This document shows, one piece after another, positions 1 through 9,692 of a stretch of DNA of 64,000 nucleotides. The DNA lies in assembly GCA_902586495.1 (NCBI GenBank), contig CACIHQ010000003.1, positions 36,606-100,605 of the forward strand, given 5' to 3'. Under the pieces are notes generated by a model that made no database searches, was not told where the DNA came from, and was given only the letters and a program-made list of their open reading frames with translations. The DNA is from an uncultured Pelagibacteraceae bacterium (lineage in GTDB: Bacteria; Pseudomonadota; Alphaproteobacteria; Pelagibacterales; Pelagibacteraceae). The position numbers and the translations under genes were made by a program. Positions within the stretch are counted from its first letter, which is position 1. The number at the start of each line of letters is the position of its first letter.

Positions 1-2274
1 TGAGGTAGATTTTCCTATTATTTTATCTTCTAAATAAATAGGCTCATCGTGAAGTAATAGTGGTTCTCCAGGCTTACTATCTTTTAAAATAAACATTGCA
101 AATCTCATTTTAATATTTTTTTTATCAATCTTTTCAAGAGCCGACTTTCCAACAAAATCTACATTTTTTTTATTACTGATTGTAAAAGAAAGACCTGCTT
201 GATATTGATTTTCTTCAGGCGAAATATCGTGTCCCCAGTGTAGAAAACCACTTTCCATTCGCATAATATCCATTGAATGCATACCACAATTTGAAAGATT
301 AAAATCTTTACCTTTTTCAATAATTAATTCATAAATTTTTTTGGCATCTTTAGCTTCTACGTAAAGTTCGTATCCTAATTCCCCAACGTAAGACAATCTC
401 TGTGTCCAAATTTTAGTATCTATGATTGAAATAAATTTAGCAGTTCCAAATTTAAAATTTTCATTGTCAAAACTATCTTTACTTAACGAACTAATAAGAT
501 TTCTACTTTTAGGTCCAAATAAACCAAAAACACAATAATCATCAGTCACATCTATTAATTCAATGTTTTTATTTAAATGTTTTTTGATGTGGTGCTTGTC
601 TCTTTCTCTTGTTGCGGCAGAACTAATTATTCTAAAATGGTTTTCATCAATCGCCGCTATAGTTAAATCAGTCTCAATACCTCCATCTGAGTTTAACATA
701 TGAGTATAGGTACATTTACCAACTTCTTTTTTAATATTTGCAGTGCAAATTCTTTGTAATTCTTGATGGGCTTTATCAGATTTTATTTCGAACTTTGAAA
801 AAGGAGTTAGATCAAATAAGCCAACATTCTTTAAAGTATTATTAGTTTCATACTCAGCTGAAGGATACCAACTTTGATAGTTATAACTATATTTATACTC
901 CGCCTTTTCACCATCTAGTGCAAACCACATAGGTCTTTCATACCCACCCGAGACACCAAAACATGCTCCAAAGCTTTTCAAATTATCATGATGTGGTAGT
1001 TTTTTTATGTCTCTAGAAGTTTTATGCTGTTTAAAGGGCCAATGCATTCCATACAAATCTCCTAATGATTCTGTAATTCTTTTTTTTATAAAACCTAAAT
1101 CTGAATGAAATTTTTGAAATCTTTTTATATCATAACTAAAGATATCCTCATTAATATGACCAGTCATCAACCACTCTGCTGTAACCTTTCCAACACCACC
1201 ACCACTGCCAATTCCAATACTATTTAAACCACAACATACAAAAAAATTCTTAACCTCAGGTACTTCTCCTAATAATGTGTTGGTATCAGGAGTAAAAGAT
1301 TCTGGTCCTGAAAAAAATTTTCTAATTCCAGCAGTTTCTAAAATTGGAAATCTTTTAATTGCTGAAGCTAAATAAGGTTCAAAATGTTCAAAATTTTCTT
1401 GAAACTCACCGAAGGAGAAATCCTCTGGAACTTTATTAGTTTTATTCCAAGCAGGAATTGAATTTCCTTCAAAAATTCCAACTAGTATTTTCCCTGCATC
1501 TTCTTTTATATAAGTTCGATTATCAAAATCTCTTACCACTGGTAAAGTTTTAGACAAATTTTCAATCGGTTCAGTGATTATATAAAAATGTTCAGCTGGA
1601 TATAATGGAATACTAACACCAGCTTTTTCTCCTATTTGTCTCGACCACATACCTGAGGCTAAAACAATATATTCACATTCAATTTTTTGGCCTTTAACTT
1701 TAACTCCAGAAATTTTTCCATCTTTAGTTAAAATTTCTTCAACTGGTGATTTCTCAAAAATTTGTGCCCCTTCTAATCTTGCTGCTTTAGCCAACATATG
1801 TGTAACTCCTGAAGGATCAGCGGCACCATCGCCTGGCATTAAAATTCCTCCTATGACTTCATCTGTATTAATAATTGGATAATCTTTTTTAATTTGATCT
1901 TTATCTAAAATTCTTACGTCAACATCATAAAGTTGTGCTGTCGTAGCTTGTCTTTGAAGTTCTTGCCATCTTCCTTTATGCTGAGCAATTGAAAGTGCTC
2001 CGTTTAATCTTAACCCCGCAGAGTGATCAACTTTTTTCTCAAGTTCTTTATATAAATCTAGAGTATATTTTCTTATTTTTGTTACTGCTGCTGTTGGACC
2101 CAACTGACTTACTAGGCCTGCCGCATGCCAAGTTGTGCCTGATGTTAATTGATCTCTTTCTAAAAGAATTGTGTCTTTCCATCCAAATTTAGCTAAATGA
2201 TAAGCAACAGAGCAACCTACTACTCCACCTCCTATCACAACAACTTTTGTACTACTTGGAAATTTTTTTTCCAT
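1..2274 (-). CDS. FAD-dependent dimethylglycine/sarcosine dehydrogenase-like protein with GcvT-type C-terminal domain (3' end truncated by window edge)
   Basis: Absent from the ORF track because it has no stop inside the window. Reverse-strand reading from ATG at 2274 gives MEKKFPSSTKVVVIGGGVVGCSVAYHLAKFGWKDTILLERDQLTSGTTWHAAGLV..., an N-terminal GxGxxG FAD motif plus an aminomethyltransferase-like C-terminal half; similar to the complete protein at 36833-39265. Confidence 0.9.
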   Translation of the reverse strand, partial: MEKKFPSSTKVVVIGGGVVGCSVAYHLAKFGWKDTILLERDQLTSGTTWHAAGLVSQLGPTAAVTKIRKYTLDLYKELEKKVDHSAGLRLNGALSIAQHKGRWQELQRQATTAQLYDVDVRILDKDQIKKDYPIINTDEVIGGILMPGDGAADPSGVTHMLAKAARLEGAQIFEKSPVEEILTKDGKISGVKVKGQKIECEYIVLASGMWSRQIGEKAGVSIPLYPAEHFYIITEPIENLSKTLPVVRDFDNRTYIKEDAGKILVGIFEGNSIPAWNKTNKVPEDFSFGEFQENFEHFEPYLASAIKRFPILETAGIRKFFSGPESFTPDTNTLLGEVPEVKNFFVCCGLNSIGIGSGGGVGKVTAEWLMTGHINEDIFSYDIKRFQKFHSDLGFIKKRITESLGDLYGMHWPFKQHKTSRDIKKLPHHDNLKSFGACFGVSGGYERPMWFALDGEKAEYKYSYNYQSWYPSAEYETNNTLKNVGLFDLTPFSKFEIKSDKAHQELQRICTANIKKEVGKCTYTHMLNSDGGIETDLTIAAIDENHFRIISSAATRERDKHHIKKHLNKNIELIDVTDDYCVFGLFGPKSRNLISSLSKDSFDNENFKFGTAKFISIIDTKIWTQRLSYVGELGYELYVEAKDAKKIYELIIEKGKDFNLSNCGMHSMDIMRMESGFLHWGHDISPEENQYQAGLSFTISNKKNVDFVGKSALEKIDKKNIKMRFAMFILKDSKPGEPLLLHDEPIYLEDKIIGKSTS

Positions 2275-2278
2275 TTAA

Positions 2279-3397
2279 TTAGTTATTGATTGCATCTACT
2301 GGATTAACATATTCATGTCCAAAAACATCTGCAACCGCTTTATAAGTCACATGGCCTTTGTGAACGTTTAATCCTGCTAGAAAATTTTTGTCATCACTAA
2401 GAGCTTTTTGATAACCTTTGTTAGCTAATTTAACTAAATAAGGAAGTGTTGCTTTATTTAATGCAATAGTTGAGGTTCTTGGAACTCCCCCTGGCATGTT
2501 AGCTACACAATAATGAACGACATTATCAACAATAAAAGTTGGATCATTAAAAGTTGTTGGTTTACTTGTTTCTACACATCCACCTTGATCGATTGCGACA
2601 TCAACAATTACAGAGCCTCTTTTCATTAATTTAAGCATATCTTTGGTAACTAATTTTGGTGCCTCTGCCCCAGGTATTAAAACACCTCCTACTATTAAGT
2701 CAGCCTCAGCTACTAACTTTTTTAAATCTATCTTGTCACTTTGTTCTGGAATAATTTTATCTCCAAAGATTTCAACTAATTGTTTTAGTCTTTCTTCTGA
2801 TCTATCAATAACATGAACTTTTGCCTTCATACCGGTTGCAATAGTTGCAGCATTTTCACCAACAACCCCTCCACCTAAAATTAAGACATTTGCAGGCTCA
2901 CCACCAGGAGCTCCTCCTAATAAAACTCCTCTGCCTTTCTGATTTTTTTCTAAACAATGTGCTCCTGCTTGAACTGACATACGTCCAGCTACAGCACTCA
3001 TAGGTGCCAATAAAGGGAGTCGTCCATTATCATCAGTGATGGTTTCGTAAGCAATATTAATACTTTTTGATTTTACCAAACCCTCTGTTAATTCTTTTGC
3101 GGCAGCTAGATGTAAATAAGTATAAACAATTTGATTTTCCTTAATCATTTCAACCTCAACTTTTTGAGGCTCTTTAACTTTTACAATTATCTCAGCATCA
3201 TTAAAAATATCACTAGCTTTTTCTATAATTTTTGCGCCAGCTTTTTTGTACTGATCATTCTCAAAACCAGCTTCAAAACCACCATTATTTTCAACTAAAA
3301 CTTCATGGCCTTCTGAGACTAAAGTTTTTACACTATCAGGAGTTAGGCCAATTCTATTTTCTTGAGGTTTAATTTCTTTAGGAACGCCAATTCTCAT
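2279..3397 (-). CDS. ald: Alanine dehydrogenase
   Basis: MRIGVPKEIKPQENRIGLTPDSVKTLVSEGHEVLVE... and NADVKE-type central motif (VLILGGGVVGENAATIATGMKAKVHVIDRS); 372 aa, full length. Confidence 0.95.
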   Translation of the reverse strand: MRIGVPKEIKPQENRIGLTPDSVKTLVSEGHEVLVENNGGFEAGFENDQYKKAGAKIIEKASDIFNDAEIIVKVKEPQKVEVEMIKENQIVYTYLHLAAAKELTEGLVKSKSINIAYETITDDNGRLPLLAPMSAVAGRMSVQAGAHCLEKNQKGRGVLLGGAPGGEPANVLILGGGVVGENAATIATGMKAKVHVIDRSEERLKQLVEIFGDKIIPEQSDKIDLKKLVAEADLIVGGVLIPGAEAPKLVTKDMLKLMKRGSVIVDVAIDQGGCVETSKPTTFNDPTFIVDNVVHYCVANMPGGVPRTSTIALNKATLPYLVKLANKGYQKALSDDKNFLAGLNVHKGHVTYKAVADVFGHEYVNPVDAINN

Positions 3398-3406
3398 TAA
3401 CGAAAT

Positions 3407-4753
3407 TTAATTCTTTTTACTCTTTGCGTAATTAGTTATTCCTGTTCTTAATTTTTCTATAATTTCATCAATGTGTTTTTTTTCACATATAAACATTGGT
3501 GCTATAATTAAACAATCACCAGTAGCTTTGAAATTTACGCCTGCATCGTAACAATGTTTGAAAGTAGCTAAACCAGCCTTACCAGGTCTGCCATCAGTTT
3601 TAATATCTATACCACCCATCATTCCATAACCTCTAATATTATCCACCACATCAATGTCTTTTAGAGAAAACAGACCTTCTTGAAAGTAAGGAGAAAGTTC
3701 TTTCGCTCTATTAAAAATATCTTCCTTTTCGAAAATATCTTGAACAGCTAAAGCTGCAGCTACTGAAACTGGGATTCCAGAATATGTATAACCATGAAAT
3801 AATTCTATTGCACCTTTTGGAGAATTGTCCATTACAGCATCATAAATTTCTTCTTTACAAGCAACAACACCAAAAGGAACTATTCCATTGGTTGTTGCTT
3901 TTGCCATTGTCATTATGTCAGGTGTTACGCCAAATTCTTGAGCTCCAAAAGCTGAACCAGTTCTTCCCCATCCGGTGATGACCTCATCAAAAATTAATAG
4001 TATCTTATGTTTGTCACAAAGTTCTCTTAGTCTCTGTAAATATCCAACTGGTGGCACTAAAGTTCCTGTTGAACCAGCAATAGGTTCAACGATACAAGCT
4101 GCGATGTTTTCAGAACCAAAATTAGTACAAATTCTATCTAAGTCATTAGCAATCTCAGCTCCCGTTTCTGGTTGACCTGAAATAAATTTATGTTCATCTA
4201 AATGTGTGTGTCTCATGTGAACAACGCCTGGCATCAATACACTTGCATACGCTTTAACGTTATTGATCATACCACCTACTGAGGTTGCTCCAATATTCAT
4301 ACCATGATAAGCACGTTCTCTACCTACAAATCTAAATCTTTGTCCCTCACCTCTTGCTTTATGATATGCAATACTAATCTTTATTGCAGTTTCTACTGCA
4401 GTAGATCCACATATTGTGTAAAAAATTTTATTTAAGTTTCCTGGTGTATGTTTTGAAATTCTTGTTGCTAATTCAAATGAACCACCAAATCCTTGTTGAA
4501 ACGGCTGACAATAATCGAGAGTGTTTAATTGATTTGTTATTGCTTCGATAATTTCTTTTCTTCCATGTCCCAATGGATTACAGAATAATCCTGAGCTTGC
4601 ATCAATTTGTGTTTTGCCATGATGATTTTTTAAATAAACACCTTTTGCCTCAACAATCAATTTTGGGTTTTCTTTAAAATCCTTATTAGATGTAAATGGC
4701 ATCCAATGTTCATTGAGTGAATTAGGCACTGATGTTCTTTTTTCTGAGCTCAT
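3407..4753 (-). CDS. tpa: Class III aminotransferase, probable taurine-pyruvate aminotransferase
   Basis: PLP-dependent class III fold motifs (LLIFDEVITGWGRTGSAFGAQEFGVTPDIMTMAKA); N-terminus NSLNEHWMPFTSNKDFKENP; divergent from tauABC and next to ald. Confidence 0.8.
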   Translation of the reverse strand: MSSEKRTSVPNSLNEHWMPFTSNKDFKENPKLIVEAKGVYLKNHHGKTQIDASSGLFCNPLGHGRKEIIEAITNQLNTLDYCQPFQQGFGGSFELATRISKHTPGNLNKIFYTICGSTAVETAIKISIAYHKARGEGQRFRFVGRERAYHGMNIGATSVGGMINNVKAYASVLMPGVVHMRHTHLDEHKFISGQPETGAEIANDLDRICTNFGSENIAACIVEPIAGSTGTLVPPVGYLQRLRELCDKHKILLIFDEVITGWGRTGSAFGAQEFGVTPDIMTMAKATTNGIVPFGVVACKEEIYDAVMDNSPKGAIELFHGYTYSGIPVSVAAALAVQDIFEKEDIFNRAKELSPYFQEGLFSLKDIDVVDNIRGYGMMGGIDIKTDGRPGKAGLATFKHCYDAGVNFKATGDCLIIAPMFICEKKHIDEIIEKLRTGITNYAKSKKN

Positions 4754-4928
4754 AAATAAATTTAAAAATGTTTAATAGTTAAACCCTTAGACTAATTAAT
4801 AGAAATTAACCACCAAAATAATGTCACAACTTTGAGTTGTGTAACTATAATGATCATTTTTTTGTTTTACATATAGGTCAAATTAATCTTAAAATTGGAA
4901 CATATAAATAAACAAGGAAGAGGCATAA

Positions 4929-5870
4929 ATGAAAAAAATAATTAGTTTTATTCTTGGATGTTTTGTAGCTCTTAATCTTTCAATATCTGTTGCTAATTCA
5001 GCAGCAAATGAAGTTAGAGTTGCTTACTTCTTAGAGTGGCCAAGTCCAAATCTAGAGGACATGATGAAGAAAAACTTCGCAAAAGCTCTAGGGGTTCCTG
5101 TAAAGTGGACTAACTTTACTAATGGTGGTGCTATGACTGATGCGATGTTAGCAGGGGATATTGATATTTCTTATTCTCAAGGTTTAGTTCCATTTATTAA
5201 CGCTGTAAAATCTAAAGCACCTATCAAATTAGTTGATATTGCTATGGAATACGGAATGGGAGGAACAACTTGTGTTACATCTAATGCATCTGGAATTACA
5301 AAAGCGAATGCAACTGAATTAGAAGGTAAAAAAGTTGCTGTTCCACTTGGAACAATGGCGGAATATGTTTTTGATGAGAGTATGAAAGTTGTTGGAGCGG
5401 ATAGAAAAAAAATGGATATCATTCAAATGGACCCTGAAGAAGGTGCTGCTGCTTTAGTAAGTGGTGATGTTGTAATGGCATGCTTGTTTGGTGGTAATTC
5501 TATCAAAGCTGCTGTTGCAGTTGGATCTAGATTACTAACAGTTCAAGAAGCTAGAGATGCAGGTATCCTAGGGATTGATATTACTTCTGTAACTACAAAG
5601 TTTATGAAAGAAAATCCAGGAATGTTAAGAACTTTCATCGAAGTAACTCATGAAGCTAATGCAAGATATAGAGCTGGAAAAAGCGATATGAATGCAATGT
5701 CAAAAGCTTCAGAAATGAAAATTCCTGACATGAAAGAAACTTTAAGTGGTTTCAAATTTCTAACTCCAGAGGAAACAAAAAGTTCTATGGAAAGTGGAAA
5801 TCTTGATGCGTTCCTAAAAGGAATGGGAACACCAAGAGGAAACGTCGATACAAGTTTCTTACCTTTGTAA
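4929..5870 (+). CDS. tauA: Taurine-type ABC transporter substrate-binding protein
   Basis: Signal peptide MKKIISFILGCFVALNLSISVANSAA, NMT1/TauA-like fold (EVRVAYFLEWPSPN...), followed by ATPase and permease. Confidence 0.85.
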   Translation: MKKIISFILGCFVALNLSISVANSAANEVRVAYFLEWPSPNLEDMMKKNFAKALGVPVKWTNFTNGGAMTDAMLAGDIDISYSQGLVPFINAVKSKAPIKLVDIAMEYGMGGTTCVTSNASGITKANATELEGKKVAVPLGTMAEYVFDESMKVVGADRKKMDIIQMDPEEGAAALVSGDVVMACLFGGNSIKAAVAVGSRLLTVQEARDAGILGIDITSVTTKFMKENPGMLRTFIEVTHEANARYRAGKSDMNAMSKASEMKIPDMKETLSGFKFLTPEETKSSMESGNLDAFLKGMGTPRGNVDTSFLPL

Positions 5871-5891
5871 TTTAAAGGTAATTAAAATTTA

Positions 5892-5932
5892 AATAGGCGC
5901 CAATTTTTTATTAAATTGGTGCCTATTTTTTT
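5892..5932 (+). terminator. Strong hairpin with T-tract between tauA and tauB
   Basis: AAATAGGCGCCAATTT-TTTATT-AAATTGGTGCCTATTTTTTT: long stem followed by a U-run. Confidence 0.8.
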
Positions 5933-5960
5933 ACTATAAATTCTAATATAAAGTGAGCAA

Positions 5961-6758
5961 ATGAGTGATCTAGTTTCTCAAAATCTTAATATGATTTTTA
6001 AAACTCCAAAAGGAGAAACTGTTCATGCTCTAAAAGATTTAAATTTTACTCTTAAAAAAGGAGAACTTTTAACAGTTCTTGGACCATCAGGTTGTGGAAA
6101 AACAACATTATTAAATATTACCGCAGGATTTATTCGACCAACATCCGGAAGCATTACTTTAAATAGTAAAGAGATTGATGGACCAGGTGTAGAGAGAGGT
6201 ATGGTTTTTCAGCAAGGTGCATTGTTTGAATGGTTAACAGTTGCTGAAAATGTCAACTTTGGATTAAGAATGAAAAAAAAAGATCCAATTGAAACTCAAA
6301 AAAAAGTTGATGAATGGTTAGAAATAGTTGGCTTAAAAGGTTTTGGTAATACCCCAACCTATCAACTTTCTGGTGGTATGCAGCAAAGAGTTGCTCTTGC
6401 AAGATGTTTAATTAATGATCCCGATCTAATTTTAATGGATGAACCTTTAGGAGCTCTTGATGCATTAACAAGAGAAAAAATGCAGTCTTTAGTTTTAAAA
6501 ATTTGGAAGGAGACTGGAAAGACAATTATTTTAATTACCCATTCAGTTGAAGAAGCTCTTTTACTTGGTGAAAGATTATATGTTATGGCACCTCGACCTG
6601 GGAGAATTCATAAAGAATACAATCTTCCATTTGCCTCAATGGGACTGAAAGAAGATCTAAGAGAGATAAAAAAGAACAAAGATTTTTCTACGAAACGTGA
6701 AGAAATATTAGAGATGATTTGGAATATGGAAGAAGAAATTATGGGGAAAGATAATTAA
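5961..6758 (+). CDS. tauB: Taurine/nitrate/sulfonate ABC transporter ATP-binding protein
   Basis: Walker A GPSGCGKTT, signature LSGGMQQRVALARC, Walker B LILMDEPLGALD. Confidence 0.9.
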   Translation: MSDLVSQNLNMIFKTPKGETVHALKDLNFTLKKGELLTVLGPSGCGKTTLLNITAGFIRPTSGSITLNSKEIDGPGVERGMVFQQGALFEWLTVAENVNFGLRMKKKDPIETQKKVDEWLEIVGLKGFGNTPTYQLSGGMQQRVALARCLINDPDLILMDEPLGALDALTREKMQSLVLKIWKETGKTIILITHSVEEALLLGERLYVMAPRPGRIHKEYNLPFASMGLKEDLREIKKNKDFSTKREEILEMIWNMEEEIMGKDN

Positions 6759-8684
6759 ATGTTAACTCAAATCGTCACTTTTTTAATTTTTTTTGCAGTT
6801 ATTGGCTGTATTCTCTATGGAAGAAGATTAATTAAAACTGAAAAAGTTGATGCTGTTTTTGGAAATCCTGAAAGAGCAAGAGGTGGTACTCATTGGATTA
6901 TAGTCGGAAGCAGCTTTCTATTATTGGTATGGCTTTACTATTCTTGGGATATTGCAAAAGGTTTTTACCCAAAATCTGCTAATGAACTATGCCAAGTAGC
7001 AAAAGTTAACGACTCTTTATTAGGTTTAAAATATCAATTTCCAATAGAGGAACGAGAATTCAAAAGTACTGCTCAAATTAAGAAAGAAAATAAAAATCTT
7101 AAAGCAACTTTAAATGAAATCAAATTTTCTGAAGATCTAAATTTACAACAAAAAACAGAGCTCACTGAATTTATAAAGAAAACTATTCAACTAATTCCTT
7201 TATTAACTAATGAAGATTTAATTGAAAATGAGACGAAATTTAAAATAGATAGCATTACTGGTAAGATTAACTTATTAACTGAAAATTTTAGAAAACCTGA
7301 ATATCCTTTTGAAACAGAGCAAGAGGCAAACCAAAGACTTAAAGCAGTAAGTGAACAAGGAGATTGGGGAATTATAAAGGTTCAGTCTGGAACGGGGTCT
7401 ATAGAAAATACTATCGAAGTACCTTTGGTTCCAGAGACTAAAAGAGGTTTAAAATTTGATGCTGCCGCAAAAGAATTACAAATTATTAGTGATGAATTCT
7501 TTAAGTTAAGAAATCATAATCCTCAATTTAAAGATAAAATAAAAGAGCTCAAAGATGAGATCAAAGCTTATCGAAAAAATTTAGATGATACTCAAGAAGT
7601 AGCTTCAACTTACGCTAAAGATATTGTTAAAATTGCACGACGAATAGAATTTGCAAGTATATATCCACCCAATGCGTTAAACGAAATGCAAAATGCAATT
7701 ATCAATTTTGATGTTGCCCAAAAAGAAGCTCAAGGGGGATTGAGATTTGTAGATATATTTTTATTTCCAGCTGGCACTATTGTTGCAAGTGGGCCAAGCT
7801 GTTCAGAACAAGGATCTGGTAGATGGCTACCAAAGCCGTCAGATACATTTGATAAGTTTATGCTTATGCTTAAACCGAGTGTAGGTTATAAAGAAATTCC
7901 TCTTCTATGGATAGAACTAGTTGATGTAAGTAAAATGATTGGTTTTATTTTACCAGATTGGATAGCTGATATTTTACCTGGTGAATACCCAGTTCACACA
8001 CAAGATGGAATTGTTAAACAAAATTTTAAAGGCCAAGTTTTAAAATTAGTAACAGGAGACTTTAAGCTATTTAAAGTACCAGTGCCTTATGGTCATATTT
8101 GGGATTCATTTTTAAGAGTATTTTTAGGATTAGTGTTTGGAATATTAATTGGTGTGCCGCTTGGATTATTTATGGGATTAAATAGATTTGCTAAAGGTTT
8201 TTTTGATCCATTAATTGAGCTTTATAGACCTGTTCCCCCTCTAGCTTGGGCTCCTTTAATTATTTCAGTCTTAGGAATTGATAATACCGGGAAAGTTTTC
8301 TTATTATTTATGGTCTCATTATCAATCATGATTATTTCTGCAAGAGCTGGTGCCTCTGGTACTCAGTTATCAAAAATTCACGCAGCTCACTCACTCGGTG
8401 CATCCAAAAAACAAATTTTAAGATATGTAATTTTCCCAAATTCTTTACCAGAAATACTTACTGGAATAAGAGTTGCTGTCGGTATGTGTTGGGGAACTTT
8501 AGTTGCAGCTGAGTTTTTAGCTGGAACAACCGGCATAGGATTTGTTGAAAACGTTGCTAAAAAATATTTCCAATATGAAGTTATTTGGATCACTATATTT
8601 ATAATGGGAATGCTTGGTTTATTATTTGATGTCACCTTGAGAAAAATAATAGACAAAACAATACCATGGCGTGGAAAAGGCTAA
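6759..8684 (+). CDS. tauC: Taurine-type ABC permease with very long N-terminal extension
   Basis: C-terminal BPD_transp_1-like domain (FLRVFLGLVFGILIGVPLGLFMG... EAA-like GASKKQILRYVIFPNSLPEILTGIRVAVG); 641 aa rather than about 250-280, with two N-terminal hydrophobic segments and a lysine/glutamate-rich helical region. Confidence 0.85.
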   Translation: MLTQIVTFLIFFAVIGCILYGRRLIKTEKVDAVFGNPERARGGTHWIIVGSSFLLLVWLYYSWDIAKGFYPKSANELCQVAKVNDSLLGLKYQFPIEEREFKSTAQIKKENKNLKATLNEIKFSEDLNLQQKTELTEFIKKTIQLIPLLTNEDLIENETKFKIDSITGKINLLTENFRKPEYPFETEQEANQRLKAVSEQGDWGIIKVQSGTGSIENTIEVPLVPETKRGLKFDAAAKELQIISDEFFKLRNHNPQFKDKIKELKDEIKAYRKNLDDTQEVASTYAKDIVKIARRIEFASIYPPNALNEMQNAIINFDVAQKEAQGGLRFVDIFLFPAGTIVASGPSCSEQGSGRWLPKPSDTFDKFMLMLKPSVGYKEIPLLWIELVDVSKMIGFILPDWIADILPGEYPVHTQDGIVKQNFKGQVLKLVTGDFKLFKVPVPYGHIWDSFLRVFLGLVFGILIGVPLGLFMGLNRFAKGFFDPLIELYRPVPPLAWAPLIISVLGIDNTGKVFLLFMVSLSIMIISARAGASGTQLSKIHAAHSLGASKKQILRYVIFPNSLPEILTGIRVAVGMCWGTLVAAEFLAGTTGIGFVENVAKKYFQYEVIWITIFIMGMLGLLFDVTLRKIIDKTIPWRGKG

Positions 8685-9690
8685 TTTGAAAACAGAAAAT
8701 CTTAAAAAAGAAGTCATTAAAATTTTTAAAAATCACGGATTAAGTAATCCACATGCTGTTATTTCAGCTAATGCTTTGATTAATGCCGAGTTAGTCGGTG
8801 CTTATGGTCATGGTCTTTCTAGATTAAGAATGTATTGTGAAAGAATATCTAAAAAAGTTATTAATCCAAAACCTAGAATAAAAGTTAAAAAAATATCTCA
8901 ATCGATAGCTCACATTGATGCTGATAATAGTATTGGCTTCGTTGCAGCTGATCTTGCGATTAGAAAAGCAATCGAATGTGCCAAAAAAACAGGTATCGGT
9001 TTAGTGGCGGTAAAAAATAGTGGTCACTATGGATTGTCTGGTTATTACGCTGAGCAAGCAGTCAAAAAAAATTTAATCACTATGATTTATACTAATGCTC
9101 CACCAGCAATCGCTCCTTATGGTGCAAAAAAAAGTTTGTTTGGAACTAATCCCATATGTTTTGGTTCTCCAACTGGAGCAAAGGTACCTTTTATATTAGA
9201 TACAGCTATTGCAAAAATTAATAGAGGAAAAATTAGATTTGCAGCTAGAAATAATCAAAAAATACCAAAAGGTGTTGCATTAGATAAACTTGGTAAACCT
9301 ACAACGGATGCAAAAAAGGCTCTTTACGGAGTTCAATTACCTATTGCAGGTTTTAGAGGTTCAGGTTTAGCGTGGATGGTAGATATTTTAAGTGGTGTTT
9401 TAACTGGTGGAAATCATGCAGGTAAGGTTAAGGATCCTTTTGATGATTTTTCAGGTCCACAAAATATTGGACATTTGTTTATCACATTTAAAACAAACTT
9501 ATTTGTCAAAAATTATACCTCAAGAATTAAGAATAATATTAAAATGATTAAAAGATTGCCTAAAATAAAAGGAGTAAAAGAAATAATGTATCCTGGTCAA
9601 AATAAAGATAAAAGGTTTAGAAAGAACATAAAAAAAGAAATCAAATTGTCAAAAATTATCAAAAAAGATTTAGTAGATTTAAAAAAATAG
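8671..9690 (+). CDS. Malate/L-lactate dehydrogenase (LDH2/MDG2) family oxidoreductase, possibly sulfolactate dehydrogenase (ComC-like)
   Basis: LDH2-family motifs (AELVGAYGHGLSRLRMYCERI, GLVAVKNSGHYGLSGYYAEQA, FGTNPICFGSPT, GFRGSGLAWMVDILSGVLTGG). Start uncertain: the track start (GTG 8671) overlaps tauC. Confidence 0.8.
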   Translation: MEKANLKTENLKKEVIKIFKNHGLSNPHAVISANALINAELVGAYGHGLSRLRMYCERISKKVINPKPRIKVKKISQSIAHIDADNSIGFVAADLAIRKAIECAKKTGIGLVAVKNSGHYGLSGYYAEQAVKKNLITMIYTNAPPAIAPYGAKKSLFGTNPICFGSPTGAKVPFILDTAIAKINRGKIRFAARNNQKIPKGVALDKLGKPTTDAKKALYGVQLPIAGFRGSGLAWMVDILSGVLTGGNHAGKVKDPFDDFSGPQNIGHLFITFKTNLFVKNYTSRIKNNIKMIKRLPKIKGVKEIMYPGQNKDKRFRKNIKKEIKLSKIIKKDLVDLKK

Positions 9691-9692
9691 TC

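Noticed and set aside
1989-2192. 67-aa plus-strand ORF
   Set aside because: Lies antisense inside the partial FAD dehydrogenase (1-2274, minus); low-complexity leucine-rich translation typical of a shadow frame.
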